Source: Chrysomallon squamiferum
Lineage: Eukaryota > Mollusca > Gastropoda > Neomphalida > Peltospiridae
Direction of reading: 5' to 3'
Length of the DNA stretch: 64,000 nucleotides
NCBI GenBank assembly: GCA_012295275.1
Contig: CM022672.1
Coordinates: forward strand, 10,017,904 to 10,081,903
Within the stretch, counting starts at the first letter, position 1. Every line of letters begins with the position of its first letter. The position numbers were made by a program, and so were the translations under genes. The notes below the pieces were generated by a model that did no database searches, was not told the origin of the DNA, and saw only the letters and a list, made by a program, of their open reading frames with translations. Shown here piece by piece: positions 1 to 11,200 of the stretch.

Positions 1-2
1 TT

Positions 3-40
<38 letters not shown>

Positions 41-170
41 TTTGTTAACGTTCAAAGGTACACAATAGGACAAAAAAAAAAAAAAAAAAAAAATGTTTGT
101 TAACGTTGAAAAGTACACAATAGGACACACACATACCAAAAAAAAAAAAAAAAAAAAAATTTAGTGAAAA
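1..170. repeat. poly(A) tracts with a tandem duplication
   Basis: Three long A-runs separate two near-identical segments (about 41-72 and 93-126). Both carry TTGTTAACGTT followed by AAAGTACACAATAGGAC with only a base or two of difference. This is a local tandem duplication of roughly 54 bp including the A-tract. It lies upstream of the first visible lectin exon and is probably intronic. Confidence 0.7.
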
Positions 171-356
171 TCATTACCCAACTATGGAAGCAATTGTAAT
201 GAATCAGAAATAACAAACAGTGTGTTTTTTCCCCATCGAAAAACATCATAAGCCAATTTCAGAGGCAAAAATTATTGTTTCAAGAAACTGTGTTCCAACT
301 GTTATCTTATTTTTTATTTTATTTTGTTGTTGTTGTTTATTTTTGTCCTGTTTTAG

Positions 357-1671
357 ATATATGCTCTCATGACGGAAGATACAAGATTGCTACTGACAGT
401 CGATGCGTTACGGTTTGCTATCGTCCTATTCTTACCCGGACGATGAACTACGCCGATGCAGACGCTGCATGTAGAGCTGAAGGCGCCAGGCTCATCAGCT
501 TGGATACTTTGGAAAAAAACGCCGTGGTAACCAAAGCCATTAGAGACGACGGTACGTAAACAAAGAAAAACAATGTGTACCTGCTGCGAGTAGAATAAAT
601 GGTCTGTTATTAAAAAATGTTCATACTTCAGAGGATTTTGGGCGACCTTTTATTGTTCATACAAAATGATATTGTTACAAAATCTTTGTACGTCCCTTTG
701 CAACTGGAATAGTGACTTATTCGCGTACACAGGTGTATTCTTCCTTACTAGAAGAGATTTTAAAAGAAATCTGTCCATCTTGTACTCGATGACGTCACCT
801 CTATAGAAACATGGCGGCGCTCAGCTGTTTTTAAACTGTTGTCGTTTGTTATTATAACAATTTCGCGACGGTGGACAGAATTTTTTATTATTATTATTAT
901 TTTTTTTTTTTTTTTTTTTAAACATGAAAATATATTTAGACGATTTCTTTGTGTTTCCACAGGTACACTTTAAGTTATGCATGACATTTTATAAACTGTA
1001 TTATAATTTGATTACTAAGAAAGGATGTAATACAATAAAATAATTTATCACTGGATATGTAATGATTAAATTATTTATTAGTATAACTTTTACAAAATAA
1101 TTATTAGATTTCCACGAACTTTAATTAAGTTAGATGGAAAAGTGGCAAAGTTATCACTGAATTTTGTAATGCATTTTTGTTCAGTGATAGCATACAAACG
1201 CTTAAGAATCATAAAAGATTAAAGCAACTGCCGATAAGCAAATATTATCATTCAATATGTATTTATATATCTACGTATGTGTGATATGTATACGTATGTA
1301 TGTGTATGTGTGTATGTATGAATGGATATATTTATGTATATGTATATCTATGATCACGCGCGCGCGTTTGTGTGTGTTCGTGTGTGTGTGTGTCTATGTG
1401 TGTGTTGTCAAACAATATGCTATATATGAAAAAAATATTCATTTTTCGTCCAGATATGACCAAAAAGCAGAACTTCTGGATCGGCTTGAAGTTTGTCAAC
1501 AATATGTGGCAATGGAGCAACGGCAATCCAATGACATTTAAAGACTGGGCCAACAGTGAACCTGACAACGGCCAAAACTGTGTCAATATACGTCACATGC
1601 GACAACATCGTTGGAGTGACACCATCTGCACTAATACTAGGTATAATCCTCTTTGTGAGAAAACAGCCTAA
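357..1671 (+). CDS. C-type lectin, last two exons (5' part outside window)
   Basis: Two coding exons, 357-551 and 1454-1671, are joined by a phase-1 intron (donor GTACGT, acceptor CAG). The upstream intron also ends in phase 1 (acceptor TTTTAG at 351-356), so earlier exons lie before the window. The joined sequence is one C-type lectin domain of about 137 residues. It has an N-terminal ICSHDGRY segment, the Cys of CYRP, a helix with AACRAEGA, the hydrophobic core motif FWIGLKF, a sugar-site EPD, then NCV, a WSD near the end and a final LCEK before the stop. C-type lectins bind sugars in a Ca2+-dependent way, and EPD plus W-x-D is the usual binding-site layout. It is a tandem paralogue of the gene at 4408-8234, with the same intron positions and phases. 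The ligand cannot be predicted: EPD is neither the classical mannose (EPN) nor galactose (QPD) triplet. Confidence 0.88.
770..880. repeat. short inverted-repeat segment with a CRE palindrome
   Basis: CTGTCCA (771-777) and TGGACAG (872-878) form short inverted ends. They enclose the CRE-type palindrome TGACGTCA (790-797) and ATGGCGGC (811-818). It lies in the intron between the two visible exons of the first lectin. It could be a small MITE or chance sequence. A similar TGACGTCA plus ATGGCGGC pairing occurs at 48613-48651. Confidence 0.3.
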
Positions 1672-1679
1672 TGTAACTG

Positions 1680-1685
1680 AATAAA
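1680..1685 (+). terminator. poly(A) signal of first lectin
   Basis: AATAAA begins 8 bases after the TAA stop, which would give a very short 3' UTR. No other canonical hexamer lies closer. Confidence 0.6.
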
Positions 1686-2479
1686 AGTGAAATGAATTTT
1701 CAGGTTATTTCATGTTATGTTGTTATTTATTATATTTTGCAAACATATATACATATATGAACATTGTTTTTTTGGTTGTTGTTTTTCTGATTCCCCGCCC
1801 CATAAACCCTACCATAAACAGGAAAGCAGATTTTTTAGCCATTTATAAACAATTTGTGATTACCAGTCAAAAGGACTGATCCGAGAAGCTGTCATAGCTT
1901 GTTCATGCGCCGTAACCACTGCTGAGTTTCATCCTTATACAATAAGACTAAACCTTTAAAGAAATGACAGTGAACCGCAGACTCCAAAACCTTTATAAAT
2001 TCGAGTCTCTATCAACTCATCTGCCAGTTTCGCTATTTCAGAATAGATATTTGATGATAAAAAAAAAAGCTATTTGAAATGAGAAAATTCATGTCGTCTT
2101 AAATAATCCAGGTATTTTGTGCGTTAAAACCACTGACGAATAAACTGTACCTTAACCTTTAACTTTACAGCGAGCTGAAAAGATCATTATTCACAGTACA
2201 GGTTGAATATCCCAAAGATTTTCGGATCTTCGAACACTTGAAGATAGCCTAAACATGAAATCTGTTTGCATTATATCCTTAGCATCTGCCCTGTTGTCAT
2301 TTTTTATGTAATATTTCTAACAAACTCTGTATGTATGAAATAAGGTTGATGTACTCTGAATGGGTCCAAAAACGATAAGACATCGTTATTTCGAAAATGA
2401 GTTTCGGATTTCTGTGGTTTTCGAATGTTGGAATTTTGATTAAGAGATACTCTGCTAGTACATTAATATTTATTTTATT

Positions 2480-2522
<43 letters not shown>

Positions 2523-3416
2523 TAGTTGTATTTTCCCCCTCAGTTAGCGTCCGTATCTGTTTCCTGAAAACAATTGACATTTTTGAAATAATCATGTAGA
2601 GATAGTTTGTTAAGTCAAACATTCTATTATCTGAAAACTATATAAAAAAATATATATTCCACAAAAGAAATAACATTTATAACAAAGGACATTACAATAA
2701 GGAAATATTTATTTAAAATTTGAAACGTTTCTAGTATATGTGTTACAAATAGGCAATCCTTGTTAAGGAAAGTGAAAATGAATGTCTGACTATAAAAAAA
2801 AAAAAAATACCGACGATTACCACAGAAATTGATATAATAATAACAAACGACAAGTTATTATTTACACATACTGTTACTTATGATCAACAAGATAAAGAAT
2901 AATAAATAAATAATATTTAATAAAGAAGACGTTAATTTTCGTCGGACATGTTAACAGTATATAAAAACATATGTAATATAAATAATGAAAAAGTTAAAAA
3001 TTATACAGCATTTGAAATTAAAACATAAATTATGAATTAAAAACTGTAACTTATCAATGGACGTCTCTGAAACAAAAACTCAATAAACAACAGCCAAAAA
3101 AAAAAACCCAAAAACAAAGCAGCAACAAAAAAAGAAAAGAAGAAAGAATTAAAGGAACAAGGGCAGAAAGGTTTAATTTTATTTCTAAATTAAATATAAT
3201 AATTGTTAAAACCATGATTAGTCAGCTTTATGACTATTTAACGTTTTACAAAACTACCATCTTCTTTTATAGTTTTCTAATCTAATAGAAAAGAAATTAC
3301 TACAGCGGTAATAATTACAACAACAATAATACACCACTAACAGTTGCAGTAACAACAGAACAACATCAAGAATAAACAAACAGAACCACCAACAACAACA
3401 GTAATAATAATAATAA

Positions 3417-3447
<31 letters not shown>

Positions 3448-4320
3448 AAGAACGAACAAACGAACGAACGAATGAATGAATCAGGGCTCTAGAATATCTG
3501 ACTGATCCAACTAAATTTTAAGTATACATGAATGTAATTCCAAAGAACAGAATCCAAATTCGTTTTAGCGCTAACTTTAGTGGCATAATGTCAATAGGAA
3601 TAAAATTATCACTTTAAATGCTGTTTTCTAGTTATTTAGTAATAACGTGTTTGTAAAACTGTCAGTGTTAATATCAGACTATGATGTACATTAAAAATGT
3701 CGAGTTAATCCGTAACAATTTCATCATATTACCAAGTGTCACATTTTGAAAATAATCACGATATCGCACATCAATAAATATTCATCTACTTTGTTATTTA
3801 TTTTCTACAAAATAAGGGAAAATAAACAAATAAAAGTGATTTTTTTTATTGATTTAAAAAAAAAATTTAATAAATACTTTTTTAAGTAGGAGAAATATTC
3901 ATACTGTTTTTTTTTTTTTGTTTTTTTTTTTGTTGTTGTTGTTTGTTTTGTTTTTTGTTTGTGTTTGTTTTTTTTTATTTTGTTGTATTTTTGCAAAAAA
4001 AACAATGAAAAAAAAAAAAAATATTAAAAAAGATATTTTTTCGATTATTAAAGATCCAATGAATACATTTTTGAAATATTTGACATTTCTGTTATATTAA
4101 TAGTTTTTAGTATCATATTTTTATAATTTTTATAACTCTGAAAGAAAAAACGGCCTCTCTAGCTTGGAGCGGGTATTTATGAAAGTACTCGAGCATGTAA
4201 AATATACACAGTACCTACTACCACTTGGGGCTATTGCGTGAACGATATTAGATACTAATTTGAAAGCTTGAAAGATTTTAATACGACGATTTCTATTGGC
4301 TGTTTCTGTTTCGGTCAGAC
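1686..4320. other. intergenic region between the lectin genes
   Basis: No coding exon is supported here. It is AT-rich, with a (TTTA)n tract at about 2471-2522, AAT/AAG triplets at about 3404-3452, and mixed poly(T)/TTG tracts at 3906-3990. Open frames here are low-complexity only. Confidence 0.6.
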
Positions 4321-4330
4321 TATTTATATT
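4319..4330 (+). promoter_or_regulatory. possible TATA box of second lectin
   Basis: CTATTTATATTT lies about 80 bp upstream of the ATG at 4408, a reasonable distance for a TATA element with a short 5' UTR. It is weak evidence in such AT-rich sequence. Confidence 0.3.
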
Positions 4331-4407
4331 TGAGATAAATTAAAAACGACATTTTTTTTTTTTCGGTTTAAACTAAAAGTGAGCTTAATTCCGATTTTCC
4401 TGTCACT

Positions 4408-5120
4408 ATGAAGCAGTTTTACGTAGTATTTGCTCTGCTTCTGAGTTTCAAGATGGGTGACGTTCTGTCAGAGAGTCTTCAATCGTTGTACTCTCAAGAA
4501 AATCTTCACCAAGGAAGTCCACAAGATCTTCCACAAAATCTTCAAACGCTGTATACTAACCAACAGCAGTCTCCGCAAAGTCCTCCACAGAATCCGCCAC
4601 AAACGCAGTCGACGTTCTATTCCAATCCACAACAGCCTCCGCTTAATCCTCAGACGTCGTATCCCAGTCAGCAACAAATTCAAAATCAAAATCAACAGTT
4701 TGCAGCACAACGTGGAACTACAGCATTTGTAAGTAAAATATTCATCTTATTTGTATGTTTAATTCGTTCATTCATTCATTTTTTTTTTTTTTTGTTTTAA
4801 TTATTATTTTTTTTTTTTTTATATATTTAATACATAATAATAAGTACATAATAATGCATCTGTGTATAAATTCTACCTGATTTAAATATACAGTTAATAC
4901 TCCTTGATTATGTTGAACCATTAATCTTTTTTTTTTTCTCTTTATTTATTTAGTTATTATTGTTATTGTTATTGTTTGTTATTGTTATTGTTATTATTAT
5001 TATTATACTTAGCGTCATAATCCTCGTCAAATTCCATGGAGCCTACATATAGATTCCAACAACTGTCAGCAGAGTAAGTACAACAATAAGAATAACAATA
5101 CCACCAACACCACCACCACC

Positions 5121-5175
<55 letters not shown>

Positions 5176-6163
5176 GTTTGATTATAGTAATAGTAATAAA
5201 AGTGGTGGTAGTAGTTTTGGTAATATAGTAGTAAATGTATTACTAGTTAGTAGTAGAAGTAACACTAACAGTAACAGTAGTAGTAGAATTAATAGTATTA
5301 ATTTTAGTAGTAGCAGTAGTATTATTAATAGCAGTAGTAGTAATAATAATTATGAAGATGATGATTAAAAAAAATAAAAAAAAAGCAATTTTTTTTAAAA
5401 ATTTAATATATTAGCGTAAAAAAAAAAAACAGAATGCTATACCAGTACGCTAGAAAACGATGACCACAAATTTCTGTTATGTTCTAAGACACAATTTTGA
5501 CTGAAGTATCTCTCAGTGCAAAAGTTTTGGTTCCCATCTTGTCTAGTTTCACTTAATGGTACATTTATTTATACACGATAATGTTTTGTTATCACACATA
5601 AATACACAAACAAAACCAAAAAAAAAAAAAAAATTAAAAATAAAAATAAATAAATAGATAAATAAAAAGATTAAAAAACCCCAACAAAACAAACAATCTG
5701 TTAGATTCTTTATTTAAGAAAGTTAAAACACATCCTATTTTTTTTTCATTTCAGTTCTGCAGTACATTTCCCAGGGGAATCCGTTGCCTATTCCCTACAG
5801 ATGTGACTGTATGTAAGTTACTTCTCTCCATCCATCTGCACACACACGTACGTACATATTTAAACACACATACGCGCTCGCGCACACACCCACCCACCCA
5901 CCCACACACACATTAATATTCGTCTTATTATTATTATTATTTTTATTATTTTTTTTTTTTATTTTTTTTTTTTTTTAACTGATCAGAATTGATGACCTGA
6001 AGTCAAAAGAAACTGAAAACCAAAAGATTTTGGATCAGGCTACAGAGATGCAAAATAATCTCTCGGCACAAGTAAGAAAAGCAAAACAAGAACTAGAAAA
6101 AGCTTTACAGAACAAGAATAATTGTCCAGACACAAGTGCACTACAAAGTAAGAAGAATGTATA

Positions 6164-6206
<43 letters not shown>

Positions 6207-6829
6207 AGTGGTACCGTGACTTACGAGTTTAATTCGTTCCGTGGCCAACCTCGTAACTCAGTTTGCTCGTATATCAAATCAATATTCCCAGCTGAAATTG
6301 AATGAAATACCATTAATCGGTTACTAACCCCCAAAACACACTAATGTTTTGTGGCGTGTTTTTAACAAATTAATTAAACGCCTTTGGCTGGAGTTACAGC
6401 CTTGATCGACTCCTTCTGCTTCAGTATTGTACATATCGTAGAAGTACACGCTCGTACTGCCTAGCCGAGTCGACTACATACACACCTTGATCATGTTTTT
6501 CTATGATTTCATGCTTTAATTCAATGGACATCATCCGCTTCTTCTTCTCAACATTGTCCTTTGCACTCACTTTCTTAGAATCCATGGTCAGAAAAACGAA
6601 ATTTGGCAAACTACTGCACAAAACACGAACATAACACAACAGAGATGCTTCCACAGCGAGGTAATCACGTGACGTAAATGAGTGAGACGGGGTTGCTGGC
6701 CGGATGGTGTGTTGTTCGTTGCGCCAATTAGCGGCGGCGTATCTAAGGCTCGCTCGCAACTCAAAGCAAAAATCGATCGGGCGACTGCTCGTAACTCAGA
6801 CAACTCGTAAGTCAAGGTACCTGTCTGTA

Positions 6830-6876
<47 letters not shown>

Positions 6877-6934
6877 GTGTGTGTATGTGTGTGTGTATAT
6901 GTGTGTATGTGTTGGAATATTTTTATATATACAC

Positions 6935-6992
<58 letters not shown>

Positions 6993-7144
6993 GTGTGAAT
7001 AGTTTGTGTGTGAATTTATGCGTGTATGTGTGTAAATAATTTTTAAAATAACATGAACTGAAATGGCACATAACCAAATGATCAAACAGATAAGTAAAAA
7101 AACAAACAAACAAACAAAAATAATTAAAGTCTATCCGCTTGCTA

Positions 7145-7191
<47 letters not shown>

Positions 7192-7973
7192 TACTTTTAT
7201 ATCTTAAATAATTTGATACTTAAAACTCTGTTTACTTCCTGATTTTTGTCATTGCAAAGGCTGTGAAAAGTCTATGAAAAGGAAAAAATATTGCAAAGTA
7301 TAATTTTTAGAAGGAAAAATAACTTTATTATTTTGTTTCTCTCTCCTGTTTTAGATAAATGCACACAACATAACGGTTTCACATTTGTAAAATCAGAGCA
7401 TGGTTGTGGTGCTATTTGCTACCATTTGCTTTCCAATACAATGTCATTTGCTGGTGCAGTGGTAGAATGCCGTAAAATGGGAGGCTATCTTGCCAAACTA
7501 GACAACGTGGTGAAAAATGCCCTGATAGCCAACGAAATAAGATCAGTTCGTAAGTATAAAACTCCATTCTGTTATGGATATAGTTTTCATTTTTGTAAAT
7601 TAAAATACATTTCTATATATTATGTGTCAGATTTTCACCTCCTCATTAATTTTTTTTTACGTATAAAATAATAATTATATACATTTAATATATATCGTAT
7701 AAAATAAATTGTATAAGTCAAAGGTAATAACAGATAATATTAAACATAATAAATAGAACATGTACTTTGAATAATATAAACTGAAACACTAGCAGCCTCT
7801 GATACATAATCTCTAACCCAACATAAAAGAGACAATATCTGACACAACATAGTAGAGAAACACTCTCTGACAAAACATAACAGAGACAATCCCTGACAGA
7901 GACGCAATCTCTGACAACACATAACACTAAGACTACTCTAAAACAGATGTCATGATCAAACTAAATCATTTAC

Positions 7974-8014
<41 letters not shown>

Positions 8015-8234
8015 TTAAGCAACAACGAAAGCAAGATACTACTGGATTGGTTTGAGGTATGTAAACAACAGTCCGATGTGGGTTGACAACACTCGGGCGG
8101 AGTTTACAGACTGGGCCAATGGTGAACCAGACACAACTCAAAACTGCGTCGTTTTGAATCCAGTCCGACATCACCGCTGGGATGATAGGAAGTGCACTTT
8201 GACATTTTACGGTATTTGCGAAATCCGAGCATAA
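4408..8234 (+). CDS. secreted C-type lectin with Q/P-rich repeats and coiled coil
   Basis: Complete gene with coding exons 4408-4728, 5013-5073, 5755-5812, 5987-6147, 7355-7549 and 8020-8234. Exon phases agree throughout (1011 nt, 336 residues plus stop), and the start is the first ATG. Residues 1-21 form a signal peptide (MKQFYVVFALLLSFKMGDVLS). Residues about 22-105 are Gln/Pro-rich, with roughly four imperfect repeats each containing LYSQ, LYTN, FYSN or SYPS. Exons 2-3 add a short Cys-containing segment (NNCQQ, RCDC). Exon 4 is charged and heptad-like (LKSKETENQ to ELEKALQNK), a probable coiled coil for oligomerisation. The last two exons encode a C-type lectin domain with YYWIGLRY, GEPD, NCVVL, RWDDRKC and a terminal ICEI. 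The predicted protein is a secreted multimeric lectin. Its ligand and biological role are unknown. Confidence 0.9.
5118..5174. repeat. (AAT)n microsatellite
   Basis: A run of about 18 ATA/AAT triplets directly after ACC triplets, in intron 2 of the second lectin. It is followed by a degenerate AGT-rich stretch to about 5340. Confidence 0.8.
6206..6827. mobile_element. Tigger/pogo-like DNA transposon, deletion derivative
   Basis: The left end CAGTGGTACCGTGACTTACG and the right end, read on the minus strand (CAG..GGTACCTTGACTTACG), are imperfect terminal inverted repeats of about 24 bp. Each end is flanked by TA (6204-6205 and 6828-6829), the target-site duplication of the Tc1/mariner superfamily. 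On the minus strand, about 6585 down to 6421 encodes a transposase N-terminus (MDSKKVSAKD, KRMMSIELKHEIIEKH, then VVDSARQY). This matches the layout of the pogo/CENP-B type helix-turn-helix. The catalytic domain is absent, so the copy is non-autonomous. It sits in intron 4 of the second lectin. Confidence 0.8.
6836..6992. repeat. (GT)n / (TA)n microsatellites
   Basis: GT and GTAT tracts followed by about 24 TA dinucleotides (6939-6988) directly abut the right end of the transposon. (GT)n tracts also lie at 6167-6204 and 7149-7187 in the same intron. Confidence 0.8.
7795..7930. repeat. minisatellite, unit about 32 bp
   Basis: Four diverged tandem units carry the theme ACATA-AGAGACAAT-TCTGAC, in the last intron of the second lectin. 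Its open frames on the minus strand are only a by-product of the repeat. Confidence 0.6.
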
Positions 8235-8267
8235 CGTGAAAGTTTTTAAAATTACTGAGTTTAACAT

Positions 8268-8273
8268 AATAAA
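8268..8273 (+). terminator. poly(A) signal of second lectin
   Basis: AATAAA begins 34 bases after the TAA stop of the lectin and is the first canonical hexamer. Confidence 0.6.
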
Positions 8274-8279
8274 AACGAA

Positions 8280-11200
8280 TTGAACGAAATATGTTTACTT
8301 TGTTTATACTTTGGATATCTAATTCTATATCTATCTGTCTATACGTGTGTGTGTGTGTGTGTGTGGGCGGGGTAAGAACGTGTTTTTTTTTGTGTTTTTT
8401 TTTTCAAAAATATTTCGTAAGGAAATGTTTCGTTATTACGCCAGTACGTATTTAATCACGTTATTTGGCATCAAACGTTATGGATAAACAACATAAAGAA
8501 ATAGATGAAACCTATTTGAATGATATCATGAGTTATTCTTTTTTTTATTATTAGCAACAAGCGATCTTTTATTTGCATATTCCCTTAAAGGAATAAGCAT
8601 AAAAAAAAATCACGTCCTTTGAAAAGAGGCGTCTACCGTGTCATATTATTTCAATTAAAAATTGACATTTCATAAACTATGGAAGTTAGCAAAACATTGG
8701 AGTGACATTTTTGCAACTTTCCTGAAGACCAGTCCAGTCAAATGTTGTCTTTATTTCATTACTTACATTTCTCTATATTTAAACACTAATGATGATTTGC
8801 TAGACGCTGTCGTTCTCATATACATCATTATGCTAAATAAGAGCTAAATAAGAGCTAAATAACAAAAACTGGACATCATATTAACAACACCTTATAACCC
8901 ATACGTCTTACGCCAAAAATTAAGAATTTTTATTTATTACTTTTACAAAATCTATTTCAACAATAATTTTTATGTATCCACTTATTGGAGGCTGGGGGCA
9001 TAAACCCACTGTGATTTTATTCATTCCTGTAGCCATTTGCTTTAGGTCACTGATAACTCTCAGTTTAGTACTTTCCATTGGAATATTTTTATTGGATTTA
9101 CCCTCACTTAACAATAGAACAAGAGTCAAATAATAAACTAGCCAATTATCAGAAACAAAAAGATAATTCATCATATATTTATATATACACAGAAATTAGA
9201 TGTTAATCGTATCAACAACTAGTGCATCTAAAGTTGCAGTGTTGTGTGTGTTTGTGTACGTATGCATGCGTGCACTGGGAATAACTTTTTACTGTCTTAA
9301 GATATCAGTTTTATCCCGTGATGATAAGAAGGATTCGATCCAGCAAGGCTATGCAGAGCATGATAAAGCTGATGTCTGAAAACAACAATCAGTTAATGTA
9401 AATAACATAAAATATACTGAAGTCATAACAGTTCTGTCCCAAAAAGCTGCATTTCTGGTCAGTGCCTGAAAGCAAAGAACCTTATTTAGTCATCATATGA
9501 AGACTTTAATTAAAAAACACAACAGACGCAAAAACCAATATTATAAAAAAAAAAAAAAAACCACCAAAATTTCAGCGTTTGACGGTTGTTCAATGCCCCT
9601 ATAACCATTTTCCTCAAAATTCTATATCCGCCGCTACATAACATTATGAACTCCAGAGCAGAAATAGTCATTTTTCTCAAAACAAAGAAAATGGATTTAT
9701 CGTGTTTTGGAACCAAACTCTTCCTATCTTCAAGTCATAAATTGCGAGAAGGGACAGATTTAACAGAGTGTTCATGGATGCATTATATACCATTCCAGAT
9801 AACTGAGAAAGAAAACTGACTTGAAGATGCTTTAATTTAAAATAATAGAAAACTCATTGAGATGCACAAAAAAAAAGTAAAAAGTTGAAAATTTCTGTCT
9901 TTTGGCAACAATTGTCTTGATTTTATTAAAAATATAATAAAACAGATAAAAATAAATATAAACAATCGTGTGAAAAAAGTTATTCAGAATAATCTAATTA
10001 AAACTGCTTGAAGCAAGGTTGATTTGGCTGAATTTTACTGGCTTTGAATCCATATCTACCATATCGTACAAAAACCTTCAAAAGGGACATAAAACAACTA
10101 ATCTGAAATGTCTTTCAGCTGATTTCAAACACTTCAGACATGGGACAAACTAAAAATCTCTTAACCAGTTTGATGCTCAAAGATCAGTTAACTAGGGCAA
10201 TGGGGGCATTGGTGTTGTTAATACTGTAAGAAATAGGCAAGCAAAAATAATTTGAAAGCAACATGTATTTTTGTAATTTTATTCAGCATTATCAAATAGG
10301 AACCAGGTATATTGTAAATAAAGATTTTGATTACAAAAAACTTATAAACAAATATAATAATGATAATAATAATAAATAAATAAATAAATAAAAAATAAAT
10401 AGAGATAAATAATTAAATAACTTGATAAATAAATAAATAATAATAATAATTAATAATAAACAAGCTATAATAATAACAATAAAAGTAATTAATGATAATA
10501 ATAACAACAATAATAAAAAGCTTTAGTAATAACAACAATAAAAGTATTTTTAATAATAATAAAGTAATAAAATCTTTTTCAAGAAAAACAAAATTAATTT
10601 AAAAAGAATTTTAAAAATCTCAGGTTTGATTCTTTTGTACTTTTCTATTTGTGTGCTAGGATCTGAATATGGAACTCAAACTTTGTTTTGTTTTTTGTCT
10701 TCAACAAGACAGAAAAACAAAACTACAGATATTGTAGTATAACACAAACGTTTATCAATTGTTAATACTTGACAAAACTAACAGTTATACATTTAATACA
10801 AAATTTACTAGTATTTTCTAAATACTTTTAATCAATACATTTGGAAAAGAAAGAAAAAAAAATTAAAAAAAAGGAAGAAAATAAAAGGTTAAACATAATG
10901 TATCCGTCACAGGCTAAGCTATTTGGCATTCCCAAACATATAACATTAATTAATTTCTACAGATTATTATGGGTAATATATTTTTTTCACAGTGTCATTT
11001 GAATTAAATGTTTTACTGGCAAACTTAAAATTGTTATACTAAGAATAAAATAAATTATTATAAAGATTGTGTGAGCTTTCTATGTGATTACAATAAATAA
11101 ATAAATAAACAAATAAAAAGGAATTAAAAAAAAAAAAAAAAGGTAAAATAATTAAAATTAAGAAATAAAAATAAAAATAAATATATAAAATAAAATAAAA

